NCBI GenBank assembly: GCA_036365455.1
Contig: JAWQUS010000007.1
Location: 17,624,001 to 17,688,000 of the forward strand
Direction: 5' to 3'
DNA from: Macrosoma leucophasiata
Taxonomy: Eukaryota > Arthropoda > Insecta > Lepidoptera > Hedylidae
Length of the DNA: 64,000 nucleotides
The translations under genes were made by a program, and so were the position numbers. Below, piece by piece: positions 12,001 to 24,389 of the stretch (its first letter is position 1; every line of letters begins with the position of its first letter). Below the pieces are notes generated by a model that saw only the letters and a list, made by a program, of their open reading frames with translations, made no database searches and had not been told where the DNA came from.

Positions 12001-15000
12001 ACGTACAACGATGGTTGACCGCAATCCAGACGAGCAGGCCGCACCTCAGTGTGCTCGGGACAGACAAAGTATACCATTCATCCATTTAAGACAATGTAAA
12101 ATTGATCAGGTTTGCTGGCGTCAACGTCCCACACTCATAAAAGTTTCATTTCTTTAACATTAAAGTGAACGGTTTGTTTTATGCCAATAGTCACTTTGCA
12201 TTCTGTTAAAATCATAGATGTAATATTGTACAATTCTATTGTTGAAATATAAAATACTAACTTGAAAGTAACTTCATCATTGCAGATGTTTTTAGATTTT
12301 CTTTATGTCCTTTTAGTGTGCCATACCCAAAAAGGAAAATGAACCTTTTCTAGAATCACCTCGTGTGTTTGTCTGTTTGTCCGACTGTCATTAAGTTACT
12401 CATGCCACATATTACAATATTATTATTAACTGACGTAGGTAAATGAATTCTTTTACAATCCGTGTACAGTTCCAGTTCATTAGTCTGCATGATATAGATT
12501 GGAAACAAAATAATCATTAACAATATGAGATGACCGCTAAACGCACACACCAGATAAAATAATATGTTATGTTGTAAAGATTTTATATACAGTGAGTTGG
12601 TATATACGTAGGATATTCATATTGGGAATTTAGAAGTACAGATTAGATTTTTCCGCGACTTTATCCGCGTGTTCTTTAATTATCAAGGCAAATATTTTAA
12701 TTAACCCCCGTTATAAATGTGACATGTGTATCTCTGTGTAAAGCAAAGTACTGCCGTTAACGATAAGAAACAATTTTACTACAGCACCTAAAAAAAAAAA
12801 AAATTATTTAAATTTACTCCAGCGGATATTGAAGTTGCACCCCTACAGCAAAAATTCAATGATAATTATATATATATATCAATTCAATTACCACATTTTA
12901 GTTGTACATTTTGTATGTATGAAAAATCTCCTCTCCAATTAACTTTTTGATAGTGGGTTTTTGAAGTCTATATTTTTAAAGTTTTTTTAATGAATGATGG
13001 TGTACAATATATAATAGATACTGCTATTGTTCTAAATTATTGAGTTACCATAGTAGAGCCAGGAAGTGACGGGCGCCACAGCAGCCCCGCAAGCGATCAT
13101 ATTAGCGTCGTCCTGGATCAGCATCATGGTGGTAGCGTACCCGCCGTAGCTCCAGCCCCACACGCCCACCCGCTCCGGATCAATAAACGAGTAAAGATTA
13201 AGTAGACGACTGAAAAATAGAAAAACATAACATGATAATCGTAAAGGTATGCTTTTTATTCGTCTTTTGACGCCCGTATTTCTCCAGAGAGCAAGACATG
13301 ACGTACTACGTCTTCGACCACATCTTCACTTTAAATCAGGTGAGTTTCATTGCTTTATTAATCGTTAAAGAGAGGTACTCGATACAATCAACACCATAAA
13401 TACTTAAATGTATTCCTAACATATCACCACAAGTCTATATGGTTTTGAGTTTAAGTAGCAGGCCACTACTTCTACGCTGAGGTCCTGGGTTCGATTCCCG
13501 GGTAGGGAGTTATCAGAGATAATGGTGTAAAGTCCTTTATCTCTGGTTCTATTGGGATTTTTTCATTTTTTGGATATTTCCCAGTACCTCGAAGTTTGGT
13601 AATGTGCCCGGAGAAGTCAACAGGCTCGCCACCTGTTAAAAAAAAACGTAACCGGCGAATCATGGGTGTTTGAATATATGCTTCAATGCATGTATTTACC
13701 ACTGCCTACCCCTTCGGGGATTACAGGCGTGAAGTTACGTTACACATAATCCAAAGGTCAAAAGCAGATGCGTTGCCACCCCTGACACCAGAGATAGAGA
13801 TGTTGTCTCTGTTCTAGTTATTACAGGGACATACATTACCACCTAACCGGAACATGGTAGCTCTGAACACTACCATTTGGCGGCAGATAGATTAGGTAAT
13901 TAGGTGGTGGCTACGGCCACAACTGGAAATCTTCCACTAGTAAAATATCCAAGTAATACATACAACTGATTAGAAAGTCCCACTCTCGCAATTCGATGAT
14001 AGCAGAATAGAGCCTATATTTTATTAGTAACGTAGACCCTTGCAAAGCCAGAGCGGGTGGGTCTCTCGCTATTGTAACATAAATACGCAAACGTGGTTAC
14101 TGACCGAATAGCTGCTAATGTATCAGTTATTTCAACAGTCCCCAGTACGTTGTTCACAGCTTGAAGAGTCTCTATGTCTATTACGCCAGAACCTCGCACG
14201 TCTATAGAGGCCACTATGAAACTTCTGTTGCCTGCCAGGTACGTGTTGTAGTACTCTGAAAGGAATAATAGAATTTTGATAACTTTTTTTAGTTTTCGGT
14301 CCTCATACATTACCTACCTACTTTTTATTTGCAAAAGGTTGCTGGTTACGAATTGAATGTATATTTCCACCTATTTATAAGAACCATGACCTTTTACTGT
14401 CAACCTAAACTGAATCGTTATTAGCTTTGTCTCGTTTTTTTATACGCGCTGACACATTAAGATATATGAAACAAAATTTGGCAGTCCCTAAATTGAATCG
14501 CAATAAGACGTTATTGCATTCGTTATTGTATTGTGCCCAGATTGGTGACATAAATATTCTTACAAACGATTGTTTACCTTGACCTCAGCAGATAAAATAG
14601 TTGATAACATTAACAGCATTGAGTAATAGTTAACATTTTGTTCCGTACTGCGATCAAAAGTAAATTTATATACGCTAGGTACCATTGTAGAATCAACATC
14701 TTTATCTAATATTAATTTTATATCCTATAGGTACTTCGCAAAACGAAGAAGAAGAAATTTTAATTCGTTGAATGAACTTTCATAAATTCAACAACATAAA
14801 GATCTGGCCAGACCGCGGGCGCGGCATGACGGGACGGGACGTTGAGTTGTTGTAATATACTAAATAATATATTATGGAAGACGTCACACAGAGCGTCGCG
14901 CCGGGCGCAACGGCTGTCTGGCCAGACCTTTAACGTCAGTAGCAGAATATGAGCAAATCCTTAATTACATAGAGTTCCATTAAAGCTCTACAGAAGCACC

Positions 15001-18000
15001 AAATTCCAAATGTTTTTCTGATTAAAATTTCTCCCCTGCGAGAAATTAAACGAAATAAACTGCACCATATTCATGAACGAAAATAAGCAAACTCAAACTC
15101 AAATATATTAAATGATTTCATAAATTATCAAACTATAGTTAATAGGATTGTTGACTGAAACACTGATCAACATTTATAATTCAATAATATTAAAGGTTTT
15201 ACGAAAAATAATGTATAAAGCTTATTTATGTATGAAATAATTAAAAATTATCTTACCCAAATCATAGTTGTCCTTAACTCTGGTGCTGCCTGGTCCACTG
15301 TAGACCTTTACAATCATTGGGTACTTTTTGTCTTTTTCCATGTCAGGTGGAAGCATCAGATTTATATTTGCTATTGTGCTGTTATCATCTTCTAACGATA
15401 TAATATTGAAAAGGGGCATCGGTAACTTGTATCGTCTCAATCGTTCATACAACTCTGAGTTATTAGTCATCAGTCTAAATGTTTGCTTCTGAAAATAAAG
15501 TCATGATTATTGTTTAGGGAAAAACACGTTAAAGGTAGAAAAAATTAGTAGTAAATTTGATTACCTCATCACTGATTAAATAGGTCGATGGAGGAATATT
15601 TGTGGCACTACAAGATACAATACCAAAGCTGGCACCAGGAGAAAACATACCATCAGCGTAATGACAGGATGGCAAAGCACATGTTACGCAGCGAACAACA
15701 CCTTGGGTAGTTGACCATATCTGCCTCTGCCACGGTAAATTTCTAGGAGCTGCTATATAGTAAACCGTATCAGATTTTTGATTCCAACCCAAAATTTGTG
15801 TGACTGTAGCGTTAACGGGACTCAAATCCTCTGTTACTTGTTTTTCGAAATTATATCGCCCAACGTGTGAGTATCTCCGTCCCATATGTTCTAAAATTTC
15901 AATTTTCATCATTTCCGTCCCGTTTTCATTGAAAATAGGTTCATGTATATCAATCCAGCCGTCAGGTTCATTTTCTTCTTTTAAGAAATTGCACTCATTT
16001 TTTTTAGTGTCGCAATTAGTCATAATGTTTATATTCTGCCGCCTGTTCAGCCACATAATGATGACGTTGTGATCGGAGGCCCATTGAATGTTCCCAACAA
16101 TAAAATCTTCGCCAACTCTATCTACTGGTGCAGGAACAGTCCATGCTGTCTTGTTATGTTCATCCAATTTGAATACTAATACTTGCAGTGTAGGATTAGT
16201 GCGACCTGCCTGACAAGTACGAAATGTTATATACATAATTACATTTATGAATTTTGGATATGAATGCCTCAATAACGAGTCTTTAATCAGAAAATAAAAA
16301 AGGTTAGCTATCGGCTTCTGTGTTTATTTCTTTTACTAAAGTTTATTTTACATATTTTATATAGAAAGTCATCTGGACGAGACATAATATGTAGTGATAG
16401 AGATGTAATATTAAAGTTAGTTAATTTTCATTTCAATGTTTTTTCCTAGAGTTGATAGACTGCTACAAAAACATATTATTGTGCCAGTAATATAAAAAAA
16501 ACTTCAATTACCTATCGTAACAATAAGTAACGTATAAATACGTAAACAATAGACAGAATAAATCTAATACATTTAATAAAATACCAACCTTAGGATATTT
16601 GATTTGAACCATATCAGGATATTGATTCTCCAAATCAGAAGGACTGCCATACAGTGGATAAGTAATTAAGTCAACATTAGTATCGTTATATGAAATAGCT
16701 GCTAAGTAAGTGCCATTTATAGAAAACCACATCGCTTCGCCAGAATTTAAGATTTCCTCTGAAAACATTATAGGTTATCCAATTTGTCCATCAAGTATAT
16801 TACAAAAACAATTATAATTCTGTGTCATACTTATTACTGAATTTATGAATCGCAATTCCACACCAGTATAAATAAGTATTTAGTTACAAATGTATATTTT
16901 TTCCTGTAATGAATAATTCAATAATTGGATTTACTTGTTCAAGTCATTATTCGGTTATTTACCTTCGTTTATCCAATCGGTGGCTCCATAATATATTTCA
17001 CCGGGAACTCCCTCGGTGGTCAAAGTATGTACCACGTCAATATTGGCTATATCTGGTACGTAATATATATTGTTGTCTTTTACGTATGCTAACGAATGCT
17101 TACCGCCCCAAATTACGACTTGAAGTCGTTGATCGTCCAGTTTTGAGATTGATCTAAAAAACGTTACAATACGACTTCAATTTTATGCTTTATCTGAAGA
17201 GATTGGACAGAGATCAGTTTTTCACAATACTTCATAAAATTAGTAGGTACTTGGTGTACTAAAATGTATGATTCATAAAACTTTATCTGATAAAGATCAT
17301 TGCTATGTTAAACTTGATAAGGTATGGTGCATCTTTTGACATCTAATTAGACCTTCGTATTATTTAAATCACATAATATAATCATGTGCCAGATTTATGT
17401 ATTTAAATACAAAAACTATATCGCAAAGACCTACATTTGTTTCAAACTATACATGAATATGTTCCACTGTAACTAATTGTATTATTATATCATCAAACAA
17501 ACAATTTAGCGTAAAATTTTAATTATTCACGCACAGACGTTAACTTACTTATTTTTGAGGTCATATACTGAGTACTCAGCTAAGGATGAATGCCGATATA
17601 CCTGTAAGAAAAGTGAATGCAGTGAAGCTAGACAAATACAAACAACTTACATAAAAAGGACCTTCACTTGAAACGTGGCTAATTTAAAATAAACAGTTTT
17701 TGAGATTGTTTCTAGCAAAATGTCACGTATTTATGCCGACGAGTGCCTTGACCCTAAAAATCGCAAATATGGAATAAATAAGCGTAAGATAAGACGATAG
17801 AATAGAACGGGATAATAAAGATTGGTAAGTTATTTCATCAAACACATTTTACTGCAAGTTTCATAGGAAAATACTTTAAAGGGTTCAGTAGTATACGAGG
17901 AGCGAAGCTAAACGATACCTCCGTTTTAACGTATGAAAAAAGTTATGGTGATAGATAACGACTTTAACTGCAAGGATAACTATCTCGGCTAAATAGACTC

Positions 18001-21000
18001 AACAACTTTACGAGTAACTAATAGTCACAAAATTTATTGTACACAATTAGGTTTATTCCCGTTGTCCCCGTGCGCCGTGTCCCCGTCACGGGGACAACGG
18101 GAAAGGAATTTATAGACGTCCCGCTGCCCGTCCCGCTGTCCCCGTGACGGGGACACGGCGCACGGGGACAGCGATACTTTAAAAAAATAATAAAATTACT
18201 TCTATTGCAATTACAGAACTTATTGCACATGACAGTTGAATTAGAATGTTCTACTTCTACACAAAAGAGTGTCAAATATTTGCTTGTATTCCAAGGTATT
18301 ATAAACCTATCAGTTACTCTACTTACAAGGTTGTCTTTTTACAATGAATATTGCCAACCACCAGCAAATTTACATTTGAAGTACCTACACAAAAAATATA
18401 AAATACCAATGAACCCGCTAAAGTAGACGTTGTTTGATCTAATATAAGTACAGTAAATAAAAGAAGTCTGAAATTTAGGTAAATATCTACCCATTGGTAG
18501 ATAGATACGGTAATGCGATGGTACCTATTCTATGCCCAGGTTCATGGGTAACCAGAACTCTACCTCAATGACCACAAGTGAATAAACTTTCCTGACTCAC
18601 CTTTTTTCTATTAGATGATACTACCAAATATTGTTGATCACTAGAAAATGATGACACCGAGAAGTGGCTGAAATTTGCCTGAAAATAGCAATAAAATCAG
18701 CATATCACATTTGAAAGAAATAGGGATGTCCATACTGATCATAACATCATAAAAGGATAACTTACCAGTGCTGTTTCATCCAAAACTGTGACAATTTCGT
18801 CCGCGTTAGCGTCATACTTCCTTATTATTGTTGGCTCTGCGATTAAATATTCCGTGTCTAAAAAAAAAAGAAAAAGTTTATTAGAATTAAACTGCCTTGA
18901 TACCTTGTACGTCACTACTGCTACGCCAGAGATTTAATTCTTCGCTCAGATAAAATATTACCTAATGATTGAAAAGAAAATTAATGTGATGTTTTCGTTT
19001 TTTTCTTAATGATGTAATTTTATTTAATTTAGGTAATTCTCAGTTCTTATAGAGTTTTGGTTCATAAGTATTTTCTACATTGATTAATTATATTCCATAA
19101 AATATTCATGCTAAAATTATCATTGTAGCTTAGGATCCCACTGCAGAATCATTTCGTTCATCCAGATATGCTGCAAAACTTATTTTTACGCATATTTATA
19201 ATCTAGAGAATATATACCCACTAGGTTGCCTATCAAAATTTGGGCGCAAGTATTTTTAATTAAATTATTTTATCTTTAACAGTCACCAACTCTTATTTGC
19301 GGCCGATTTAATTTGGCTCCCGTATTTCATAATAATAAGAAAAAAAATGGCTTTAATTTGATTTATAAATAATACATTTACGTTATGGGCGTAAAAAGTT
19401 ATCGGGGCGGAATGAAAATATGATGTGATTTTTCAGTCTTTATACATTTTGCCGTGAAATGGACGAAATTTACTGGCGACCTTTTTTTTATAGTGGATTT
19501 AAATATTTCTTTTACGACAAAAGATTTGACAGACAAGCAGATGGAAAACCTGTTATAAATTGGTTGCCGTCGCTTTTGGATATTTACAACGCTAAAAAAA
19601 ATACCAACGCGTTGAAGAACGCATAATATGCGTTGTTCCTCAAAGGGAAGTTGTCCTAAAATTTGCACGTTCTTTCATTAAAGGACGTCTAGATATGGAC
19701 CGTTGAGCATATATCCCCATATCGTGCCTACCTTCACGGCGGGGTAACACTCTTTTTGAACATTAAATAGTTGCTATTTATTCAATAATTTAAATATAAA
19801 AATTTACACTTGCATTGTGTTTTCACTTTTACAAACTCTGTCTGCTGTACTTACTAAAACATGAATGTTGCCGTAACCTCGTCTATAAAAATGTTACAAT
19901 ATAGGGGTAAACATGAGAACGTAGTTATTGTAATTGTCCCAGTTACATAAATATTATATGTATTTAATGCCATGGAGTTCACGGTACCTAATATCTACAC
20001 AATTTGCGTCAATGTACCCGCATTGTCCTTAGAATAATAATGCTCCAATAAGCACCCAGCTGATAAGATGCGGTCAAAAATAATCTATTCCATTTATATG
20101 TGACGCTGTTGGGATTTTTCCATTTTCAGGATATTTCCCAAGACCTCGAAGTTTGGTAATGTGCCCGGAGATTTCAACAGGCTTGCCACCTGTTACATGG
20201 GCCAAAACGTAACCGGCGAATCGTGGGTGTTTACATGTATGCTTGAATGCATGCATTTTTTTGCATTGCCCTTTGGAGATTACAGACGTGAAGTTACGTA
20301 TTTTACCACCTGACCGGAACACGAAAGCGATACCACCAGTACTTCGGCCTAAAGTGATTATCTGATACCCGCTGTTTCTTTCATAGGTGGTACATAATCT
20401 TCAAGAAGAATTCAATCCAAGCGGCGACTACAAGACATTTTTTAGGGTTCCGTACCTTAAAAGGAAAAAAAGAACCCTTATAGGATCACTCGTCTGTCTG
20501 TCTGTCTGTCTGTCCGTCTATCACAGCCAATTTGCTCCGAAACTACTCGACCGATTGAGATGAAATTTGATGAATATATGTAAATTGGTGACCCAAAAAT
20601 GAACACGTCAAGTAAAATAATAAATTTTAAACTGCCACTTTCGGGGGGTAAATCAGAAAATAATAAAAAAATAATTCGTAAGCTGTGTCGTGTGACATAT
20701 CAAATGAAAGAGGTTATTGTCAGCATCTCAGATATATTTTTTTTATAATATTTGCATAAACAAATTTGAAGTTATTTAAGAAAAACGACGAAACTTGACC
20801 ATTCCCCCCCCCCTATCTCCGAAACTACTGAACTTAAAATTTTGAAAAAAATGTGGAAAAAAGTTCTTTGCCTATAGATTACTGGAAAACCTATAAGAAG
20901 TTTGAGTATTCAAATTAAATCGAAAATTCTTAATAATATATTCCCCCTGCCGGTACCACAGTAACCGCTATGTCCCTGCATTTTAAATCTGTAATATTTT

Positions 21001-21991
21001 TGAAAAAATTTTTTGAAATTACGGAACCCTCACCACGCGAGTCGAACTCGCACTTATCCGGTTTTTTTACATTAATTCATACTACAACTGTATATTATCA
21101 GAACAGTCATAGGAACTTACGTAAACAAATTACTAATGCAATAATAAACGTAAACTTTTCTGAGTAATGATACCACAAATTCCTTTTCGTTGAGTACCAG
21201 ATAATCATTAATACATTTACTTTTAACATTTTAGTGTTGAAGCTACAGGCTACAGTGAGTGAGAAAGCTCGAGGTAATAGTGCTTGATTTTCTAGTAGCG
21301 CCCATTAGATGTTCATAAATAATAATTCTTATTACCCTATTAGAATTAAACTACTATAATTCTTATTAGATACCTATTAATTTACGACTTCATAATAATA
21401 ACTGGACACTGTTTAGCATATGCACTTAACATTATGCTAAATAGTGTCCAGTTATAATATAACATTGACACGTGTATAGCAGACTACCTATATACGCTAG
21501 AACAATCGTTGAAATCAATTTTTATATAAAATTCTTGTATCACAATGTTTGTAACCAAAGTCTTCCAAATCGGCTTGACAAATTTTTATGTTTTTTGTTT
21601 GTGAATAATGAGCAGGTAGGTATATAGAGTAGGTATGAAGAGTATGTATGTAGAGTGTGTCGTAAACTATTTTTATACCGCTATGATTAGGTAAGTATAT
21701 ATGTAATTTAATATAAATATTGTACGTTTTCAATTTCAAACTACCTTTTATTTTTGAAGAAATTAGGTATATGTATATTTGTAAGTTTGAGAGTGCATAA
21801 CTATATTCTGGGACAGCAAAAAAAAAATAATTACCTGATATCCATTCCACTGACACTCTTTCAGGATAAAATTCCCTTTGCAATGGTACCAGTTCTTCGA
21901 GCGTGAACGTCTTGAGTGAGGTATCAGGTGGCGCCGAAGATTTTGTGCCGCTGCCTACCACCGCCAGCACCAGAAGTATCGTATAACCTTT
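9083..21991 (-). CDS. Dipeptidyl peptidase 4-like serine protease, copy A
   Basis: Secreted S9B prolyl dipeptidase that should remove Xaa-Pro/Ala dipeptides. Exons, 5-prime to 3-prime: 21835-21991, 18766-18857, 18601-18678, 17549-17601, 16963-17153, 16589-16758, 15565-16209, 15257-15488, 14105-14255, 13049-13209, 10712-10917, 9083-9175. All borders are GT-AG and all phases join, giving about 743 aa with an assumed single-Met first exon. That exon is missing: exon 2 opens in frame after a CAG acceptor with a signal-peptide core (YTILLVLAVVG) but no ATG. By analogy with copy B, exon 1 should end in ATG; 29185-29187 (ATG then GTAAAC) is a weak candidate. The Glu-Glu substrate anchor lies in DWINEEE (about 191-193), the oxyanion Tyr in VYSGPG, Ser611 in GWSYGGY, Asp in HGTGDDN (about 688) and His720 in DENHS. 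All catalytic residues are present. Confidence 0.92.
9505..9809 (+). pseudogene. Jockey-type LINE reverse transcriptase, C-terminal relic
   Basis: An open plus-strand frame ends TAA at 9807-9809 and contains VTAIKLWNTLPPELRKAQ. This is the hallmark C-terminal block of lepidopteran non-LTR reverse transcriptase ORFs (LWN.LP.E.R). It is 5-prime truncated and lies in the last intron of copy A. The matching 3-prime UTR runs to 10216. Confidence 0.8.
9810..10216 (+). mobile_element. LINE 3-prime UTR and (TAAA)n tail
   Basis: The region follows the reverse transcriptase relic and ends GTGCAATAAAGTATAAATAA with AAAT repeats at 10193-10216. The tail structure is typical of a non-LTR retrotransposon. 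Confidence 0.65.
10536..10603 (+). mobile_element. 68-bp LINE tail with 11-bp target duplication
   Basis: GAGGGAGGCCTTTGTTCAGC, AGTGGACG and a GAT repeat form the very 3-prime end of the LINE family seen at 3847-4101. It is flanked by identical ATTCGCTTACC at 10525-10535 and 10604-10614, which defines the insertion exactly. Confidence 0.85.
11236..11533. mobile_element. hAT-like MITE, 298 bp
   Basis: The left end CATAGAACAACACGGACC is the inverted counterpart of the right end GGTCCGAGTTGCTCTATG; the inverted repeats are about 38 bp with few mismatches. A sibling with an 8-bp target duplication lies at 47975-48261. No duplication is visible here. Confidence 0.75.
11560..11730 (-). mobile_element. 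LINE 3-prime fragment
   Basis: GCGATCGCCAATCCACC and CCAAGCGTGGCC on the minus strand match the GAT-tailed LINE family. Its end forms the 21-bp-arm hairpin reported separately at 11548-11597. Confidence 0.5.
11817..11860 (+). repeat. End fragment of the GCACTTGGCCG repeat
   Basis: GTCCAACTCGCACTTGGCCG followed by T's equals the 3-prime end of the larger repeat at 20438-21068. Only the tail is present. Confidence 0.5.
13450..13742 (+). repeat. tRNA-derived SINE T1
   Basis: The tRNA-like head has GTAGCAGGCCACTACT and a B box GGTTCGATTCCCGG. The body reads TATCAGAGATAA, CCCAGTACCTCGAAGTTTGG and AACCGGCGAATC, and it ends GGCGTGAAGTTACG. Other copies are at 20106-20299, 32341-32556, 50757-50814 and 53861-54123. 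Confidence 0.75.
13747..13942 (-). repeat. S1 SINE, diverged partial copy
   Basis: The segment holds TAACCGGAACATGGTAGC, CACTACCATTTGGCGGC and ACTAGTAA, a diverged reverse S1 copy without its tail, directly beside the T1 SINE. Confidence 0.6.
14803..14928. mobile_element. MITE with TCTGGCCAGAC ends
   Basis: TCTGGCCAGAC occurs at both ends, and each adjoins a GC-rich block (GCGGGCGCGGC left, GCGCCGGGCGC right) around an AT-rich core. The terminal 11-mers are self-palindromic. It lies in an intron of copy A. Confidence 0.5.
18061..18172. repeat. GC-rich long palindrome
   Basis: 42-bp arms at 18061-18102 and 18131-18172 match inverted with two mismatches. Each arm contains its own inner palindrome CCCCGTCACGGGG. 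It lies in an AT-rich intron of copy A. Confidence 0.85.
19125..19270 (+). repeat. Dispersed repeat, copy 2
   Basis: Collinear with 7485-7640: TAGGATCCCACTGCAGAA, CCAGATATGCTG and CCACTAGGTTGCCTATCAAA. The class is unknown. Confidence 0.6.
20106..20299 (+). repeat. T1 SINE, head missing
   Basis: The body block CTCGAAGTTTGGTAATGTGC, AACCGGCGAATCGTGG and the end GACGTGAAGTTACG match the copy at 13450-13742. Confidence 0.65.
20438..21068 (+). repeat. Long interspersed repeat (GGTTCCGTACC ... GCACTTATCCGG)
   Basis: Starts TTTTTTAGGGTTCCGTACC, carries a (TCTG)n run and ends ACGGAACCCTCACCACGCG, then CTCGCACTTATCCGG and T's. Repeats with these borders are widespread in Lepidoptera. I see no protein in it and do not know its class. 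Confidence 0.6.
21400..21453. repeat. Hairpin with AACTGGACAC ends
   Basis: AACTGGACACTGTTTAGCAT at the left is mirrored by ATGCTAAATAGTGTCCAGTT at the right, with a short loop. The AACTGGACAC tip is also found in the ends of the 22513-24389 element. Confidence 0.65.
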
Positions 21992-22512
21992 CTGTTTGGA
22001 CCGTAATTAATACATAGTTTAAAAATTATAATCATTAGTTAAATCCCTGCCTCACTCCTACTCTCAAATTGTATGGTGACTAAAACGTACTCCGGTGACT
22101 CCACACTCCATATATATTTTTTGATATATTAATATTATAAAGATAAGATGTAGAGCTATTTTATATTTTATTTATCATCACATTCCATTGTCAACTGTTT
22201 ATAGAAGGAAATTAGCAACTCTCATATTACTCTCTCCGTTCCGTCGTGGCTACATATGTATCTAGTTCAGGTATTTTTACAATAATGCTCATCTTGATGT
22301 CTCGGTTTTTCCTAGGTAGGTCGGTACCTACTTATGGTTTGTTCCGCTCGGGTGCTATTCTGTCGCATCCAAATATAATTCAAGGTCACGGAGTTAAATG
22401 CAGAGCATTAGTGAAGTTAATGGAAGTAAGTAGATAAAAATAAGGCAAAGTCGAAATACCTATATGTATATTAATAACAAATATTTATCTCTAGCTAGAA
22501 CGGGTTATTCGT

Positions 22513-24389
22513 CAACTAGACACGGACGACCGGACACACGTGTGTCCAGTTGGTTAAACTTGAAATTGTAATGACTTGTTATTTCGTCGTCTGGATACGA
22601 TAATATTTTTGCGTGTGTCCACATAGTGAAACTTAAATAAAATACCATTTCGTTTTCGCCAACTGAACACACGTTCACATTTTAACCGAATTCATGTCAA
22701 TGTACAGTCACGCAGATAATTTCTCAAGACATAAGACTTCATTTAGTTGTCAATATCCCAACTATCCGTCAACCGAACAATGGCGGTCAAACCATTCCAA
22801 TGGGGCGGTAGTAGGTAGGTGCAATAATGTAAGATGGGCAGCAGCGTCCTGCGATGAAACTACCGCCACCGCGATTGCCAATTTTCATGCCAAGCGTGGC
22901 GATTGTGGCAGGGGGAAAGGTATGTATCCCATCATTTCCTTATGGGGAGGCTTTAGTCCAGCCGTGGACATATTACGGCTGATATGATGAACTCAACTAT
23001 GCAAAGTGTAAACAAAAAACTGTATAGAAAAGGAAACGCATCACTAGGCGTTCAGTGGATGTTATTCAATAATATAGCTAATACAGTTAAACTTGAACAG
23101 TTTCAGCATGTAGATAGCATCGGCATTCTCATTTTTACCCATCACAACATGTAAGCAATTGTTTCCCATTCAAAGAGATTCTTCTGTATTGATTTAAAAC
23201 ATGTGTTAGAAAATTCCATCAACTATTCACGATTCATGTCGATATTGGGTGTACAAAATATCATACAAACATTATTCCTCCTATTTATGCTCTGCTTCTC
23301 AATAAAATAGTGGAAACTTATAAAACTTTATTTTGTTTAATTAAATGCCAAATACCGCAGTGTCACCCAGAAACTAATACATGGTGGTGATTTTAAAAAG
23401 CACCTTAAACAGGCATTGCAACATGAATTTAGTCTTGGTAAAATGATTGTTATACCTACATGTGCCTAGCTCAATTATTACTGAAATACTATGTAAAAGT
23501 GACAAGTATTGTTGTTACAGAGTTATGTAGAACGATTATTATTTGTAAAATTATAAATTTTATAATTGTGATGCCCTAATTATGCTCTATTGATCATTTT
23601 TGTGATATTTTATTTCATTATTTTATTCCGCATGTAGCTCCGAGTACAATTCTCGTTCAAAGTTCATTGCAACTATATTTAGTAAACAAGCAAACAAGCT
23701 TTGCAAGTTTGTGTAGAAAAGTAGTGTATCTTTCAAGGGCAAAACTTCTTTGGCTTTGATAATAAATACAGAAATTTAATTGCTACTTTAAATTGTGTGT
23801 TGGTACTTACCTACTTAATTTTTTGTGATATTTTAAGTAATTATTTCAAATTATTATGTATATTTAGAGAATATGGGCTATTTTCACTCTTTTCCTATAA
23901 GTAGTCAAACCGTGTCTTTATATTAATAATTCATACTTTAATTTGATTGTTAATATAAAAATATTTATTTTATTTTAAAATTTAAAAACCATTAGTTTTT
24001 TTCAGCAAAAATATGAGTCAGTTTATTTTCATTATGTAGTTCTAGATTTTCTCGTGACTTCTTCTACTTGACTTTACTGTAAAGTTTCATCCAAATCCAT
24101 CCAGTAGATTTTTCTTGAAAGAGTACAAAAATCCATACTCACAAACTTAAGCATTTAAAATATTAAGTAGGATGTAATAAATGAGGAGATTATGCTCATG
24201 ACTGTACCTTTTTTGCAAAAAAAAGTGATAGTGTCCAGTTGGTGAAAACATTAAAGTGGTTTTATTTAAGTTTCACCATGTGGACACACGCAAAAATATT
24301 GTCGTGTCCAGACGACGAAATAACAAGTCATTACAATTTCAAGTTTAACCAACTGGACACACGTGTGTCCGGTCGTCCGTGTCGAGTTA
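22513..24389. mobile_element. 1.9-kb element with about 160-bp inverted ends
   Basis: The left arm (22513-22670) and right arm (24231-24389) are near-perfect inverted copies. They share GACACGGACGACCGGACAC, the palindrome GGACACACGTGTGTCC and the stretch through TGGACACACGCAAAAATATT. The interior holds an older LINE tail (22745-22990) and otherwise no recognisable ORF. It is a non-autonomous foldback-type DNA element of unknown superfamily. No target duplication was seen. Confidence 0.75.
22745..22990 (+). mobile_element. LINE 3-prime fragment with GAT tail
   Basis: Contains GTCAAACCATTCCAATGGGG, GCCAAGCGTGGCGATTGTGG and GTCCAGCCGTGGAC before a degenerate GATGA tail. It is the fullest copy of this LINE tail in the window. 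Confidence 0.6.
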
